Source: Ophiura sarsii
Taxonomy: Eukaryota; Echinodermata; Ophiuroidea; Amphilepidida; Ophiuridae
Direction of reading: 5' to 3'
DNA: 64,000 nt
Assembly (NCBI GenBank): GCA_035610835.1
Contig: CM069445.1
Span: forward strand, 79,763,465 to 79,827,464
The position numbers were made by a program, and so were the translations under genes. Shown here in pieces: positions 1-12,271 of this stretch. Each line of letters begins with the position of its first letter. Within the stretch, counting starts at the first letter, position 1. The notes below the pieces were generated by a model. That model was not told the origin of the DNA and did not search any database. It saw nothing but the letters and a program-made list of their open reading frames with translations.

Positions 1-266
1 CAGATTATCTTCTAGTTGTTACTTGCATATGCTATACTTCAAGCACAACATTGTGCATTATATGTTAGAAAAATTATTATTGAGTCCAATAGAACAAATC
101 ATCATACTTTTTTTAATTTAAAATTTGCGGCGATCGAAAGTCCGGTTGTCGATACCGTCATGGTAATTGGTGTTCAAATTTACGTAAGTGCATTGTATAA
201 CTACGACTTCATCGACACCGGTACTTTCAATAATTATTTTCTAACATTGCAGGACACTTCCTTTAA
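1..266. mobile_element. 5'-truncated copy of the TTAA MITE also at 42142
   Basis: From about 35 the sequence matches the element at 42142-42549: AAGCACAACATTGTGCATTA, TATGTTAGAAAAAT, the GATCGAAAGTCCGG core, and the terminal TTGCAGGAC ending in CTTTAA at 266. Its left end lacks the GGGGTCCTGCAA terminus. It lies in the SRPK intron after exon 333-773. Confidence 0.6.
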
Positions 267-332
267 CAAGGTATTTATGGTGCCCGATGTCTGCTTTGAA
301 ACTAAACTAAATTGTGATAAATCAACAAATAC

Positions 333-773
333 CTGATACATGGTTCTCTTCCTTCGCAATCTCTACATCAATTTTCTCTTCATTCATTTTCTCTTCATTC
401 AATTTGTCTTGATCCCCCATCGTCGTCTTCGTCGTCGGCATCGTCGTTGTCGTTGTAGTTTCCTCCGCATCTACGATGCCAATAAACTGACTCTGAGGTT
501 TTTCAATGACCCCTTCCTCCTGCTGCAACCCTCCTATCTCGTTCACATTGTCTACTATATTGGTAGGTCTAGTGACCCTATTTCCCTCCATAGGGAAGCC
601 ATTGTGCTGTTCTGTACTACCATTGCTGCCTATTACATCTTCAAGTCCTATTCTTTCTAGTCTTTCAAGTTCTTCCTCTGAGGATGGCTGGAGTTTATTG
701 CTGTCTTCTGGCTGTGAATCTTTGACGACTGGATTAGATGTGTCGATGGTTTTGTCTTTGATTTCATCTGGTG
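333..773 (-). CDS. SRPK: SRPK spacer exon, last one in the window
   Basis: This 441-nt exon (phase 1 to phase 1) begins PDEIKDKTIDTSNPVVKDSQ. It holds an acidic EEELERLERIGLEDV stretch, a GSNGSTEQHNGFP segment like vertebrate spacer Asn/Gly-rich sequence, a six-Thr run (EETTTTTTMPTT), and a charged end (DQDKLNEEKMNEEKIDVEIA). The acceptor is CTCAATACAG|CA and the donor is TATCAG|GTATTT. The next exon should restart the kinase fold (KIADLGNACW region) and lies before position 1. Confidence 0.85.
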
Positions 774-1639
774 CTGTATTGAGGGGTATAATATATAAAA
801 AAATGTTTACTAAACATAAACAAATCCAGTGCCTGTTCGTAATGTTGAAACAAATTTCTATTTTACTTTTCAGTACAAATGTTTAACTATTCAAATGTCC
901 AATTATAATTAAAGGATGTTTTCCTTCATAACAAAAATGTAACACTGTAAAATGCCTTTTCTTTGCTATTTTTCACCTTTAAACATTTGTATGTACAGTG
1001 AATAACGATATCATTATAATTTGTTTAATACCTGTTGTATATGCCTATTATTTCTATGTATTTTCCCTCTACAGGGAGGACGGCAATTGACTATTACACT
1101 TGTATAGGCCCGAGATACTCCGGGTAATACTTGTGGCAAGAGACTGGGAAACGAGATCGCTTAGGTTTGAATTTCAGATGCTTTACCATGCGAGGTCTTG
1201 TGGCCCAATGGATAAGGCAGTTGCCAGGCAAGCAACAGATCCTGGGTTCGATTCCCGGGCGAGATCGTTTTCCCATAATTGTCTCTTTTCTATCCACGAC
1301 GGCGAACCTGTTTAAAATATTTATAATTAACGATATCAAAGTATAATGTCCCACTTGCAGTTCATTTATTTCACAACCATTAATTTAAAAGCCTTCAAAC
1401 TGAATAATGGGGGAAGTCTTTTTATGCATTAGTCATTTCTGATATTAACACTAAACTCAGTGATTGGCTTCAAAAACAGCAAGACCAATATAAAAGTAGT
1501 ACATTGATTAGCACATGATGATTTTGTTCACAATATTTGGAATGCATAACAAAATGTTTATTCCAAATACTCTGAGAAATACAAAATGAATGCCCAAGTG
1601 ATAGAATCATGGCCATTGTTGTAACATTGTTGTACTTAC
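774..1639 (-). other. SRPK intron with one tRNA-like element
   Basis: This 866-bp intron is AT-rich. Apart from the tRNA-like sequence at 1194-1266 I see nothing recognisable. Confidence 0.7.
1194..1266 (+). pseudogene. tRNA-like sequence (decayed tRNA or SINE body)
   Basis: A 73-nt cloverleaf can be drawn. The acceptor arms GGTCTTG/CGAGATC pair with two wobbles. The D-arm lies in TGGCCCAATGGATAAGGCA. The anticodon stem GTTGC/GCAAC is perfect, and the T-arm CTGGGTTCGATTCCCGG carries a B box. The anticodon loop CAGGCAA has A where U33 is invariant and would give an implausible GGC anticodon. One extra G follows the T-stem. It is best read as a tRNA-derived pseudogene; the D-arm is Arg-like. 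Confidence 0.6.
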
Positions 1640-2035
1640 AACTGGTACTGCCCTCTTTTGACCCGCCATTCTTCGTCTTGTCTTCTTTCCCTCCATTGTC
1701 TAGTCTATCCTCCGTCTCATCCTTTGCATCCACAAACCCGTTACACAATAATTTATCCTGATCCTGACTTGTTGATGACCCGTCCTTTTTACCCACAGTT
1801 CCCTGTTCTTCCTCCTTTTTTAATCTTTGGGGATTGCTTTTCTCATCACTAGTAGAGTTCTGTTCCACGGATGTCTCAGTATTGTTATTCTGATTATGAG
1901 CAGTGATGTTAGTACATGTTTCATTCTTGGCATCATCGCCATTCGTGTTCGCTACACCGTCTGCAGGCGCTGGGGATATGGTAGCGGTGTCATTCACGTC
2001 GGCCTCGTTGCCAGAGTCATCTTCCTCATCGGAAT
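1640..2035 (-). CDS. SRPK: SRPK spacer exon, acidic and Asn/Ser/Thr-rich
   Basis: This 396-nt exon (phase 1 to phase 1) begins DSDEEDDSGNEADVNDTATI, a strongly acidic block. It continues through an Asn/Thr/Ser-rich stretch to SSTSQDQDKLLCNGFVDAKD and a Lys/Glu/Gly-rich end (GGKEDKTKNGGSKEGSTS). The CNG and SSTSQ pieces recall the vertebrate SRPK spacer (CNGVIE, DSSTSQE), but similarity is otherwise low, as expected for disordered spacer. The acceptor is CCTTCCCTTCAG|AT and the donor is AGTT|GTAAGT, a consensus site. Confidence 0.85.
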
Positions 2036-2915
2036 CTGAAGGGAAGGGCGGAAACAATATCAAATTTTGCAAGGTTAACGTACAGATATTGGAACAATAA
2101 GAAGTACAAAATAACCCAATATAACAAGAAATGCTTCATTGTGAAATTTCAATAACGGGATCAATCAATAGTGAATCTTCATGATATTGGTCCTTATGAT
2201 TGTTTGTTTAATGCAACACTGACACAACTGTTCCTAAAATAGTCTTAAAATATGTTTTATAATATAACTGTGGCAGTATTTGTACCCTACAGAATATTTG
2301 TCTTGTCAGGTTAAAGGTTTGTATTAATTTAACATCAGGTTTTATTATGCCAAACAATCAGGATCATTTAGGCCACAGTTTTGTAATTCATCAAATGAGC
2401 TCATCATCATTATTATTAAGGGTTACAGAATTATGTACCCTCAATATTATTCTGCGAAAAATGATAACATTTTCATAAAAGCTGTATACAACATTATGAA
2501 GTCATCAAACATGCCAGACTACAAACAAAACATAAGGTTCAAGATCACTGCAGTTAACAGTAACATTCCATAAAATTGAATGACACATGTTTTCATGCAA
2601 ACTACAAATGAAAACAATCACTAGCAATGCATTAAATTATAGTATATCACTCAGAGACACTAATCAGTGAAAAGTTTCACAACAACATGTGTTACATTGA
2701 GATAAGGACATTATCTTATGATGCTAGCTTTTGGACGACACTTTACTTTCAATTCCAATGTAAACTTTTGAAAATACAAAAAAGTATGCTGTTTTGTTCA
2801 AAGTTTTTGCATACTTCTGAAATGGACAAAACAGAAATAAATAATTTTGCAAAGAAACGTCTTCATTTCAAGATTGAACAGTCTCTGAATAATACAATCC
2901 TGCAATGGATACAAC
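2036..2915. other. intron, nothing recognised
   Basis: AT-rich intron of the minus-strand gene. No repeat, RNA or coding signal was seen. Confidence 0.5.
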
Positions 2916-3208
2916 CAAGGCTCAAGATAAGTTTTTTTACCGGGAGCTATTTTTTTTCAAAAGTAGCACCCGGATCATGGGATTTATTGAGAACCAGGAG
3001 CTACTTTCAGTCTACCGGGAGCTAACTTTTTATTAAATCGTATTGTCAAATCAAAATTCGATGTCTTAGGCAAGCTTACCGATCATCAACGGGCGCTGGT
3101 TCGGACAAAATATCAGCGCTCGGATGTTTATTTTTCAGCCTTACCGGGGGCTATGGCAGGAGGACCGAGGGGTAAAAATCGCCCAGCGCCCGCTTATCTT
3201 GAGCCTTG
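2916..3208. mobile_element. hAT-like MITE with perfect 8-bp target duplication
   Basis: Terminal inverted repeats CAAGGCTCAAGATAAG and CTTATCTTGAGCCTTG are flanked by identical 8-bp copies GATACAAC at 2908-2915 and 3209-3216. The length is 293 bp with no coding capacity. The CA..TG ends and 8-bp duplication fit the hAT superfamily. Confidence 0.85.
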
Positions 3209-3216
3209 GATACAAC

Positions 3217-4579
3217 ACATGTTTTCTAATATTTGTTGTGTTGTTTGTCTCTATATCATGCATGAGCAGTCAAATACAACAGGGATATAAAACATGTGAA
3301 CAGGGAAGGTTACATTCATTCACAATAGCAAAATAATTGCATGCATTGCAAGAAAATAACTCCAAGCAAACACCTGATGGGTGTATCCAGGTATATCAAG
3401 GTAGCAGTCCCAGTCAACTTTAGTTCAACTTTTCTTTCTTTTCTTTTCTATTGCAACATAGCTTCCATATGCATATTCTCATCTTCAGATACACAGTTCA
3501 TTGCCCCCAATACTATACAGGTGAACCAGTGAGTTCTAACGATATACAGGGAATCATTTATTCAAAACCCAGAGCTAATCTGTAGATACATCATTATTAC
3601 CAAGTGTCTAAAAACTGTGAACCCATCCATAATGTATCTTTATTTTACACATGAAATAACACATGCTAGATGTTAGGATTTTGGTTCATCTACTGGGTAA
3701 TAAGTTACTAAAATCTATGAACAAACAATCAATAATACAACTAAAGAGAATTGGGCGCACTATCCTAAGGATGGCATTCAGTTAAAAACCATAATCAACC
3801 TTTCCTCTAACTGGCAAATGACTATGCGCATACTTAATATTCATAAATGTGGAATTAATAACAAAGATACTGAATTAAATTACCAACTATAATGTGTTCC
3901 AATAAAATGTACCACTGGATCATGAATTTGTGTGGATAATTTTTAAAAGGTGTGTGACTTAATCTCCCTGCCCCCTTCCCCAACAAAGTTGAGATTTTAA
4001 TATCAGAAGAAAGGCCAAATTTGTCTCATTACTTCAACATTTTAGATATGTTTCCTTTTAATGCTATAAGAGAAGAAGCATTGAATTATACCCAAATGTG
4101 TAAAACCAAACCAGAAATTCTTATTGTACTGTTTTATGGGTAATTCTTAAACAGCTAAGAATGTTTAGGCAATTCTCGTTGGTTCTCAGAGAAATAGGCA
4201 ACATTTATATCAGACAACTTAACACGACGTACATGACCACCCTTCATGCATTGCGTGGTAACTAAAATTTCTTCCATAACGTACACTCTTGCAGTGCGTC
4301 TACTGCGATTTTCCTGCATACTTATACGGCGCATTACGCTGGTGCATGGTACTCACCGCACCGGATTGGATGGAATGTTTTGGGGTTATTCGATACTAGC
4401 AGGGGTAAAAGTTGATAAATGTGGGCAATTTAAGTTACAATTTTGATTAAATAAGTGTCTAAAAGTATGACTGTTTAAGACTGAGAATAAAGGTATTGTT
4501 TTTAGACCGTACCCGTGTTATATTGTCTGAGATAAATGTGTTCGGTAGTGTTTTTCTGTGTGAAACAACACCGCCGTTC
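3217..4579. other. intron, nothing recognised
   Basis: AT-rich intron without recognisable repeats or coding signal. Confidence 0.5.
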
Positions 4580-4586
4580 TATACAT

Positions 4587-5090
4587 CAGGGATGTAAGTG
4601 GCTCCTTAAAAAAAATCCTACAAATGTAATACCTGAGGGAGCGGAGCTACCGAAGCCCGAGCGCGAAGTGCGAGCCGTCCGGCGGGGGTCCAGGGGGCGG
4701 AGCGCCCCTGGCGGGGGTGAAGGGGGCAGCGCGCCCTTGGAATTTTTTGGGGGATTTAGCACTGTAAATGAAGCAATTTCTTTGCTATTTTCAACATAAA
4801 AGACATGTTAAAAAGCAGTTAATAAATGTGTTTGATAATTTGAAAAACATATACATTGTACATAGGCTTACCTATTCTTGGTATTAATTCCTTAGTCAAT
4901 GTTTAACTCCATTATAATTCAAAATTTAAAGTTATTACATGTCCACCAGTTAATAGCTTTCAAATCATTATTAAGTGCAGAAAAAGAAAAGAAAAAGGAA
5001 AAAAAATCCTAAGTTTTTAAAATCCGGATTTTGTTTTGCTCCATCGAAAAATCCGGAAATCCGGATAAATCCGGAAGACTTACATCCCTG
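4587..5090. mobile_element. hAT-like non-autonomous element
   Basis: The 13-bp inverted ends CAGGGATGTAAGT and ACTTACATCCCTG are flanked by TATACAT at 4580-4586 and 5091-5097 (7 bp visible; 8 expected for hAT). A GC-rich, CpG-rich tract at 4640-4745 contrasts with the AT-rich surroundings, and repeated AATCCGGA motifs lie near the right end. It has no transposase. Confidence 0.8.
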
Positions 5091-5210
5091 TATACATATG
5101 AAGTTTCGCATGTATCATTAGAAACACTTCAGAACTTCATTCAAATTGTGGGACTGTTTTTATAACTCACATCGATGGTGAATGTCAATGTCAAAGCATT
5201 GGGTCAAACA

Positions 5211-5682
5211 CCTTCAAATATGTGATGCGATCTGTGAAAACCCGCCACATGGTGGCATTTTTCATATTGGAGATATATATATCATAAGAAAGCTAAAACT
5301 GTGCTGATTACAGAACTGTTTCGATCATTTTTCTACGATCACTACAAAAAAGTTATGAGTGAATGATGATTGTGATGTCACCAAAAGCTAAAAAACAAGA
5401 AATCATGAAAACAGGCCAAAAAAGATACATAATTCAATATAATAACATTATAAGGTTAATAATAAAAGTGACTTAAGAAAGTTTGCCAAGGTGAAATTTC
5501 ATGAAAGATGATGAAACAAAGTACTGGAAACTAATTTTCTTTAAAAAAAATTTTAAAAAAGAAAAAAGGTTTTTTTATTTTTTATTTTTTTATTTTTTCT
5601 ATTTTACACTTAATCCCTAGTTCACATTTTGCGACATCCGACGGGTTTTCTCAGATCGCATCACATATATCAAATTTGAAGG
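5211..5682. mobile_element. MITE with long inverted ends
   Basis: Inverted arms share CCTTCAAAT and ATGTGATGCGATCTGTGAAA (5211-5247) against the reverse complement near 5641-5682 (CGGGTTTTCTCAGATCGC followed by ATCACATAT). The right arm has a 6-base insertion. The interior is A/T-rich with long A and T runs at 5540-5600. Confidence 0.65.
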
Positions 5683-6669
5683 GAGAAATTCTAAATGAGA
5701 CTGTTTATGTCTACTAAAAAAAGAAGAAAATACTTTTACATAACTGCCATAATACCGATTCCCCATCCGTCCCATAACAGACAGGGTTCCCTCATAAATA
5801 TAATCTTGTTACAATATGAGACTTTACTATAACAATGTGTTAAAATGTTGCCTAGCGATACTTTGCAATTTATTTTCAATTTATTAAGCTTATTCATATT
5901 TTTAAGATAAGATTAAATCCTGCATGTGAGAAAATGGGACATTTGTCTTTAGTGAAATTAAGAAAACACACACCCAGGAGTGTCTAGAGTTCTAATAAGC
6001 TTTTGATTTTCATTTAGTAAAGAGATTCGAGATTGGGATGTTTTCTTGAGATTGTTACAATAACCAGTATATTGTTGTGCCATTTGGAGAAGATAGGTGG
6101 CCGAGATGTGCTAGTTCAAAAATTGTCATCACAATTGTTTTTTAAGAACAAGATCATAACACAACAATTAGATCAGAACAATTGCAGCCCTTTAAGAAGT
6201 ATAGACACCCTGTAACACACACTCAAGTATTGAGTAACCACAGCATTTGGCAATATCACAAATAAGTCTCCAATATAAAATACACCTTAAGGCAGCAATA
6301 TTTTTACATTGGATTTACACATTCTAAATGATAGCTGCTGTGTTTTATTCCATATTGGGAACCTATCTGCTGATATTACCCAGCATTCCATTGTATTTCC
6401 TCAGAGGGGGTTGTGTACCTCCTAGTAAATAGAGCATAAGAAGGATCTGTGTGATATCATGTAGTAGATACCAATGAGAAACAAAGGAGAGTCCCAACAT
6501 CAAGGAACCAAACTTAACAAAACGTAGCAGTGATGAGGATACCATCTCTGCCACACCATCTAAGGAATCAAGAACAACAATGGACTCATTAAGAACATAG
6601 TGAGTAACCAGATGACGCTATGGGACAGTGTAATAAAAGGTGTTTACCTATGGGCAAAAAGTGTGTATC
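5683..6669. other. intron, nothing recognised
   Basis: AT-rich intron; no supported feature. Confidence 0.5.
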
Positions 6670-6825
6670 CAGGGTTGCCAATAGGCCAGAAGGGGAAAGA
6701 AGGAAAAGCCTCTAAAAGTGTGTGAATTTGGGCTGAAAAGCTCCCACCTGGGCTGAAAATAAATAAAAGTGTGCACATTTGGACCAACAAAAAGCCTGAA
6801 ATCAGGAAGATTCCTAGCATCCCTG
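6670..6825. mobile_element. short hAT-like MITE candidate
   Basis: The ends CAGGGTTGC and GCATCCCTG are imperfect inverted repeats, with TGTATC directly repeated on both sides. It is small (156 bp) with no coding. The target duplication is only 6 bp within a TG-rich stretch, so confidence is modest. Confidence 0.4.
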
Positions 6826-6833
6826 TGTATCCT

Positions 6834-7966
6834 TTTTCATTCACACTATTAATTTCTCAAAAATCACTGAAAAGTAATAAATTAATAATGAAGCTGAACT
6901 AGAGATATGTTTCTCAAACAAGTAATACAGTTATAATGACCTAAGTGTTAGCCTTGGACAAAGCATATTGTGTTTTTCTGTGAAACTTGGGTATGACGCA
7001 AATCATGATTCAAAAACAAATGCAATAGTACTGCTTACCAGACCGTTTACTATGGTTAAAGTGTGTTCCATTTTTGATTTGCTTCTGCAATTTCTTTGTA
7101 ACAAATGAGTGGAATCAAATGATATTTTGATTCAAAGTGATTCAACCCATATGGACAATGGATAACAAGATTTGTAGTTTGCATATGAATTCATATTATG
7201 GGCCTATCCAGTATCCAGTGGGATATTTTATTGGGACACACTATATGATATGACATATTTACATGCATATCCACCAGCCTAAAGCTACACAGGTGTGCAA
7301 TACATAAACACTAGATTATAATACTGCCATGCAATTCTAATAATCTCTTAATTACTCGTAGCTCATGGAAAGCCAATGGTTATGATTTGATCCAGTGGAT
7401 TTGTAGTCCTCACATTTCTGTGGAATCTAGATAGAGACACAGTGGCTATCTCCAATTTAAAATCTTTGTGCATAATATTACTGCTTGCGATTTGGATGAG
7501 ACTATTGAATGGTATGCATACATATGCAGGTTGACATACTACTAGTTGATTCATTACCATCCAAACAGCATAAAACACACTGCTATTTATAGACTGTTCT
7601 ATATTATTATGATGGGGTAAAACACAGGAACAAGGTAGCAAAATCAAGTTGGTGAATGATGTTGATTTGTTCATTTATGAACCAAGCCACGGAGACTAGA
7701 TTTAATTGTACCAGTACCTATACTGGAGAGCAAGTATCAGGTGTAGTCTCAATGTGGGCGTTTATTACAGATGGGATAATCCTTTAATTCTCAATCGTAA
7801 TCGTAGCAATCATGGAGGGAAACTGGTGAATCTGGGAATGGGAAGTTTTCCAGAGAAATTTAGCATTTGGAGGGAATTTTTCATTTGGAGGGACATTTAG
7901 GCAATTTGGGGGGGATATTAAGCTGTTTTGAACAAAAAATATGTTAATAAATTGGGGGAAATGTGA
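6834..7966. other. intron, nothing recognised
   Basis: AT-rich intron. A GGGAA/GGAGGGA-rich patch lies at 7818-7915, without defined ends. Confidence 0.4.
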
Positions 7967-8930
7967 CTTCCTTCCCGGAATTTTTTCCACTCCTGGAAGC
8001 AATACTAGCTACTAGCTATCCACGGGTTGGTTATAGCATACCATACACATTAGTAAACAGACATCTCTGTCATACATGTAGACTAAGATGACACTAGGTT
8101 TATTAAGACAGAAGTCAAAAGGGGAATGCTATCAGGATGCAAGACAACACCAGATGAAATTTGATTTCCTTCCCTGTCCAGCCCTGGAAGCAATACTAGC
8201 TACTAGCTATCCACACGTTGGTTATAACATATCATACATATTAGTAAACAGACATACAGTCCTCAAAATAAGTAACTGACCAGGTAATTAATATGCTCTC
8301 AATTCCAAAAATATAGCTCTAACGTAAAAATATTAAATAATAAAGTTGTGAGGAAATCTCTTTTCTTCAATTTGAGATATTACACGTGAAGATTGAATGA
8401 ATATTAATTCAGTTATGAGTTCAAAACCACAGCCAAGTCAGTTTTTCATTTTAACATTTTGTTCGTCGACACGCAGCCTCGAACTAGCAACAGGCAGATT
8501 ATTGATTAACTGGTAGCGATAACTCACGGGTTGATAGTTAGATGAGGATTGGGGATGGTTCAATTGATCAATGCAGCCCATACACATACCTGTCACACGG
8601 TCAAATCCTAAGTGTTAAAATGAGAAACTGACTTGGCTTTGGTTTTGGACTCATAACTGATTTAATATTCATTCAATCTTCACTTGTAATATCTCAAATT
8701 GAAGCAAAGCGATTTCCTGACAACTTTATTATTTAATATTTGTACGTAGGAGCTACAGTTTTGGAATTATGAGTATATTTATTAGCTGGTCAGTTACTTA
8801 TTTTGAGGACTGTATGTCATACATGTAGTCTGTAGACTAAGGACACCGGGGTTGGTTAAATAAGACAGAAATCAAAAGGGGAATACTATCAGGACACAAG
8901 ACAACCCTATGAACAGAGATGAAAGGCAAT
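7967..8930. repeat. about 195-bp tandem duplication split by a MITE
   Basis: The segment with CTAGCTACTAGCTATCCAC, TTAGTAAACAGACAT and CAAAAGGGGAATGCTATCAG at 7967-8164 recurs at 8165-8255 plus 8813-8930. The second copy is interrupted precisely by the element at 8257-8812, so the first copy records the empty site. Confidence 0.75.
8257..8812. mobile_element. TA-flanked mariner-like foldback MITE
   Basis: Ends CAGTCCTCAAAATAAGTAAC and its reverse complement GTTACTTATTTTGAGGACTG are flanked by TA on both sides (8255-8256, 8813-8814). The whole 556-bp element is a long imperfect palindrome; for example, CCACAGCCAAGTCAGTTT is mirrored by AAACTGACTTGGCTTTGG. It has no transposase. TA duplication and CAGT ends fit Tc1/mariner. 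Confidence 0.85.
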
Positions 8931-11043
8931 ACAATCTCAGGCATATGCTTAGAAGATATTCTCCAATGTTGCACAACATTTGTTTACGAGTTAAGACGAA
9001 TTCAAATAAATTGGTAACTCATTAAATAAGGGCCCTACTTTTCTCATCAATAACCCAGACCAGCATAAACTATAATTGTTACATGCATGAATAATATAGG
9101 CGATTATGTTTATAGACTTGTTAGTCCAGTATACAATATATTTTAAGCATGTTATCGATCATGTGTTTTATAATAGTTTGTCAATTAGATATTAATAAGC
9201 TTTGATAGATTATCCGTTCTAAAATGCTTCTATATTTTACACTGCTTAATTAAGTATTTTCATTTCCTTATTAGCAGTTTTAACATAATGTTATCAGTAC
9301 AAGCTTGCCCTAAGCATACATAAAATAACTTCGTTATATACATATAACCTTAGTTAAGTCTTTTACCCTGTGATAATGTACACATAATGTACGTTACATG
9401 TACATAAAAGCAACATTTGAAGCGAATTACACCACTGTTAACTAAGCACATTGGGCAGAGTTTCCCTCAAGGTGGTAAGCTTATTGCACACAGCTTAGCT
9501 CAACCAATGCAATATAGTAAAGGTGCTGCGCCAGTAAGTTGAAAGCACTGCCTCGAGCAACAATAACGGTACGAGACATAATTAATAGACCCATTCTGTG
9601 CAATGCGTTTTGAAGACAGGTGGGTCTTTACATAATACATAGTCACACTTAACCTACATATCACACTCATACAAGACCCATATCGCACATGTATGCAGTG
9701 TAAACAAATACAATGTGGGTGTACATGTATGACACAGGGCTGACTCCACTTTTCTTTCAACATGGTCATAGTGTGACACAGGACCAACTCAACATGGTCA
9801 ATGGCCTATCTAACTGCTACAAGCACTACCGACTACCACGTGGTAACACAGGGAAACAGTATTACGGTAGATGAACCTATCTAAAGTTAGGAATTTGAGG
9901 ATGCTACTTGATTAATGGCAAAATAAAACTTCAAATTCTACATAAATGTAATATTAATGGTACTATAGTTTTTACAAGCAAGATCTGAGTTGAGGGAAAT
10001 GGAAATTTTTCATGAATTCCCTACAAAATGTTATCAGTTTTATTCCTTGGAAGTTGCTATTTAAGTTCTCAAAGGTCCATCAAAGTGGATTGCTCTCCGT
10101 TTTGTATAAGCATGATCTGAGAGATGATGTACATTTTATTTAACCGTTCCCAGAGAACTATCATTTCTACAAAATGTAGCTAATTGATTCCTACATGTAG
10201 CATGTAGGCCGGACTGGTTTAATTATACAATTCACTAAAAATAAAAGTTTAATCAAAGTAAAGAACATGATTGTATTCCCTTTCCATGGTAAGATTGCAC
10301 ACAAAATCACATGTGCTGAAAAATCCACTTGTTTCACAAATAAATGGGATCAAAGGTTGACTTCATATCCTTCTCTTTATGCATCCTCTATTTGACCCTT
10401 AACTCCCCCGAACCTTAACCACCTCCTTTCTGACCCTTCCCACCCACTTATAGATCCTAATACCCTCAAGTTTATAGTTCTCTTTGAAAAAAACAGATAG
10501 AACATGTTGTAAGCATTCAAGATGCTGAGATAGAACTGAAATGGCAGGCTAATGTAAGAGAACATCCAAATTGAGATAGAAAATAATTTGAAACAAAAAG
10601 TGTGAGACGACCAAAGGCCCAGTGAAATTCCCATCCTTTTTCAATATATTTGATATGGTAAGAACATCCATGGAGAAAGGAAATTTGGTGAGAATTGTGT
10701 ATACAATATTAGGGGGGGGGTGTAAATCATGCTAGATTTGGATTATGAGATTATGAGTGGTTTGGGGGAAGAATGATATTTCAACAATCTAAATATATTA
10801 GCACAGATTTCGATTATCTTCCCAAAAATGGCAAATCAAAATAAAATGTGTTTGACAAAAACATAACCTGCTTAATGAAGATATCAGTCACTTATATTTG
10901 CTTTTTTTGTAAAATAAACTCAAAATGTCAAATAAATATCTGTGAAGTACTATGCGAATCGTTGCATGTATATTAAATTGAAATATTCAAGCAAAAAAAG
11001 AAAAATCAGATTTGTGCACCAGTTTTCCAGATAACATGTTACA
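8931..11043. other. intron, nothing recognised
   Basis: AT-rich intron with a short G9 run at 10711-10719. No supported gene or element. Confidence 0.5.
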
Positions 11044-11221
11044 ATACGCTACTTGCACGCAATCGCCATTTTAAAGTGAAAGCGAGGCTCTCCCCCTCTT
11101 ATCAGCGCGCCCAACTGCGTCACGCAATGCACTGCATGAAACCACCGACGTGGCGTGATAGTGCATGAGGAGAGAGCCTCGCTTTCAATGTGGTTCCATC
11201 TGTACCGTGCAAGTAGCGTAT
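11044..11221. mobile_element. 178-bp MITE with 16-bp inverted ends
   Basis: The ends ATACGCTACTTGCACG and CGTGCAAGTAGCGTAT are perfect inverted repeats. An inner pair GAAAGCGAGGCTCTCC / GAGAGCCTCGCTTTC extends the foldback. The interior is CpG-rich compared with the flanks. TA borders are possible. Confidence 0.8.
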
Positions 11222-12271
11222 AGGCTTAGCATGATTATATATGAAGCAGAATATTTAATGTGCTTTGAGTGTGTCTGCCTGCTGTGGGGTGAGTATATAT
11301 GTGGGATGGTTGAGTAAAGAATGAAAAACTGCCCTTGATTCACATCCCATATCAATTCTTATTTTTCAGTTTGCGTATGAAAATGAAAATTCATATTATT
11401 TCATAAGGCAACAAATTAATGTTTGGTTAGCCTCCACATCTCTCATGAGGCAGTCTAACAGAAAATGTTATTCTGTAGTTGATTATAGGGCCATCCCCCC
11501 CCCCCCCCCCCCCCCCAAAAAAAAAGTAGACTTGCCCTTTAAGTGCCAACATCTGGGTCTGGTCGATTTGTTTTTTGATCATTATTGACAATTTCATACA
11601 TTTAAGTTGCAATTAAACATAAACAAAACACATTTTAAGCGACCATAGATTTTCAGAATTTAGGGTTAGTCGCAAAGGGCAAGTCAACACATTTTGTTTT
11701 GGCCTTTGTCTATAGTTGAAATCAAGGAGTTCAGCAGTTTCTCTATGTTACAAGCGCACATTCTAAAATGTACCCATGGAATGGAGGTCCTGTTGGTTTA
11801 ATGGAACAACAAAACTAAGACCTGACAATGTGACCCACCATTTGACCCGGTTCTTTCTATGGTGTCAGGAATGCCTGCACACAGACATGCTGAAGACTTT
11901 TGGTGCAAACAGTACAAACAACTTTTCAGGGCCTAAGTTTGCAGGTGCTACAATTTCAATTCTTTAAACAAGATTTGTTATAATTTCATTTGATAAAGAT
12001 TTATAACAATTTGATAAAGATTTGTAACAAGTTTAGATCATAAAACAAGGGGACTAATAAACTAGGTCCATCATTTCTATTATAAGGGCAGAGTATATAC
12101 AGAGGGAACTATAAAGAGAATGGGTACCAAGAGTGGAGGGTTAAGTTAGAGCCATATAAGGAAGTTAAAGCCATATAAGGTGTGTGCACACAGATGGTAA
12201 CATAAGAGCTGACCAGCACAGCAAGCCACGAATACGTCCTACAGGTCATATACTACACAGATAATGTGTAC
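11222..12271. other. intron with one poly(C) tract
   Basis: Nothing is recognised besides the C22 tract at 11495-11516 and a short internal repetition of TTGATAAAGATTT near 11990-12025. Confidence 0.5.
11495..11516. repeat. poly(C) tract, C22
   Basis: Uninterrupted run of 22 C on the plus strand (a G-run in the SRPK transcript), followed by A9. Exact length may be affected by sequencing of homopolymers. Confidence 0.9.

Noticed and set aside
1194..1266. Functional tRNA gene
   Set aside because: U33 is replaced by A, the anticodon would be GGC, and one extra base follows the T-stem.
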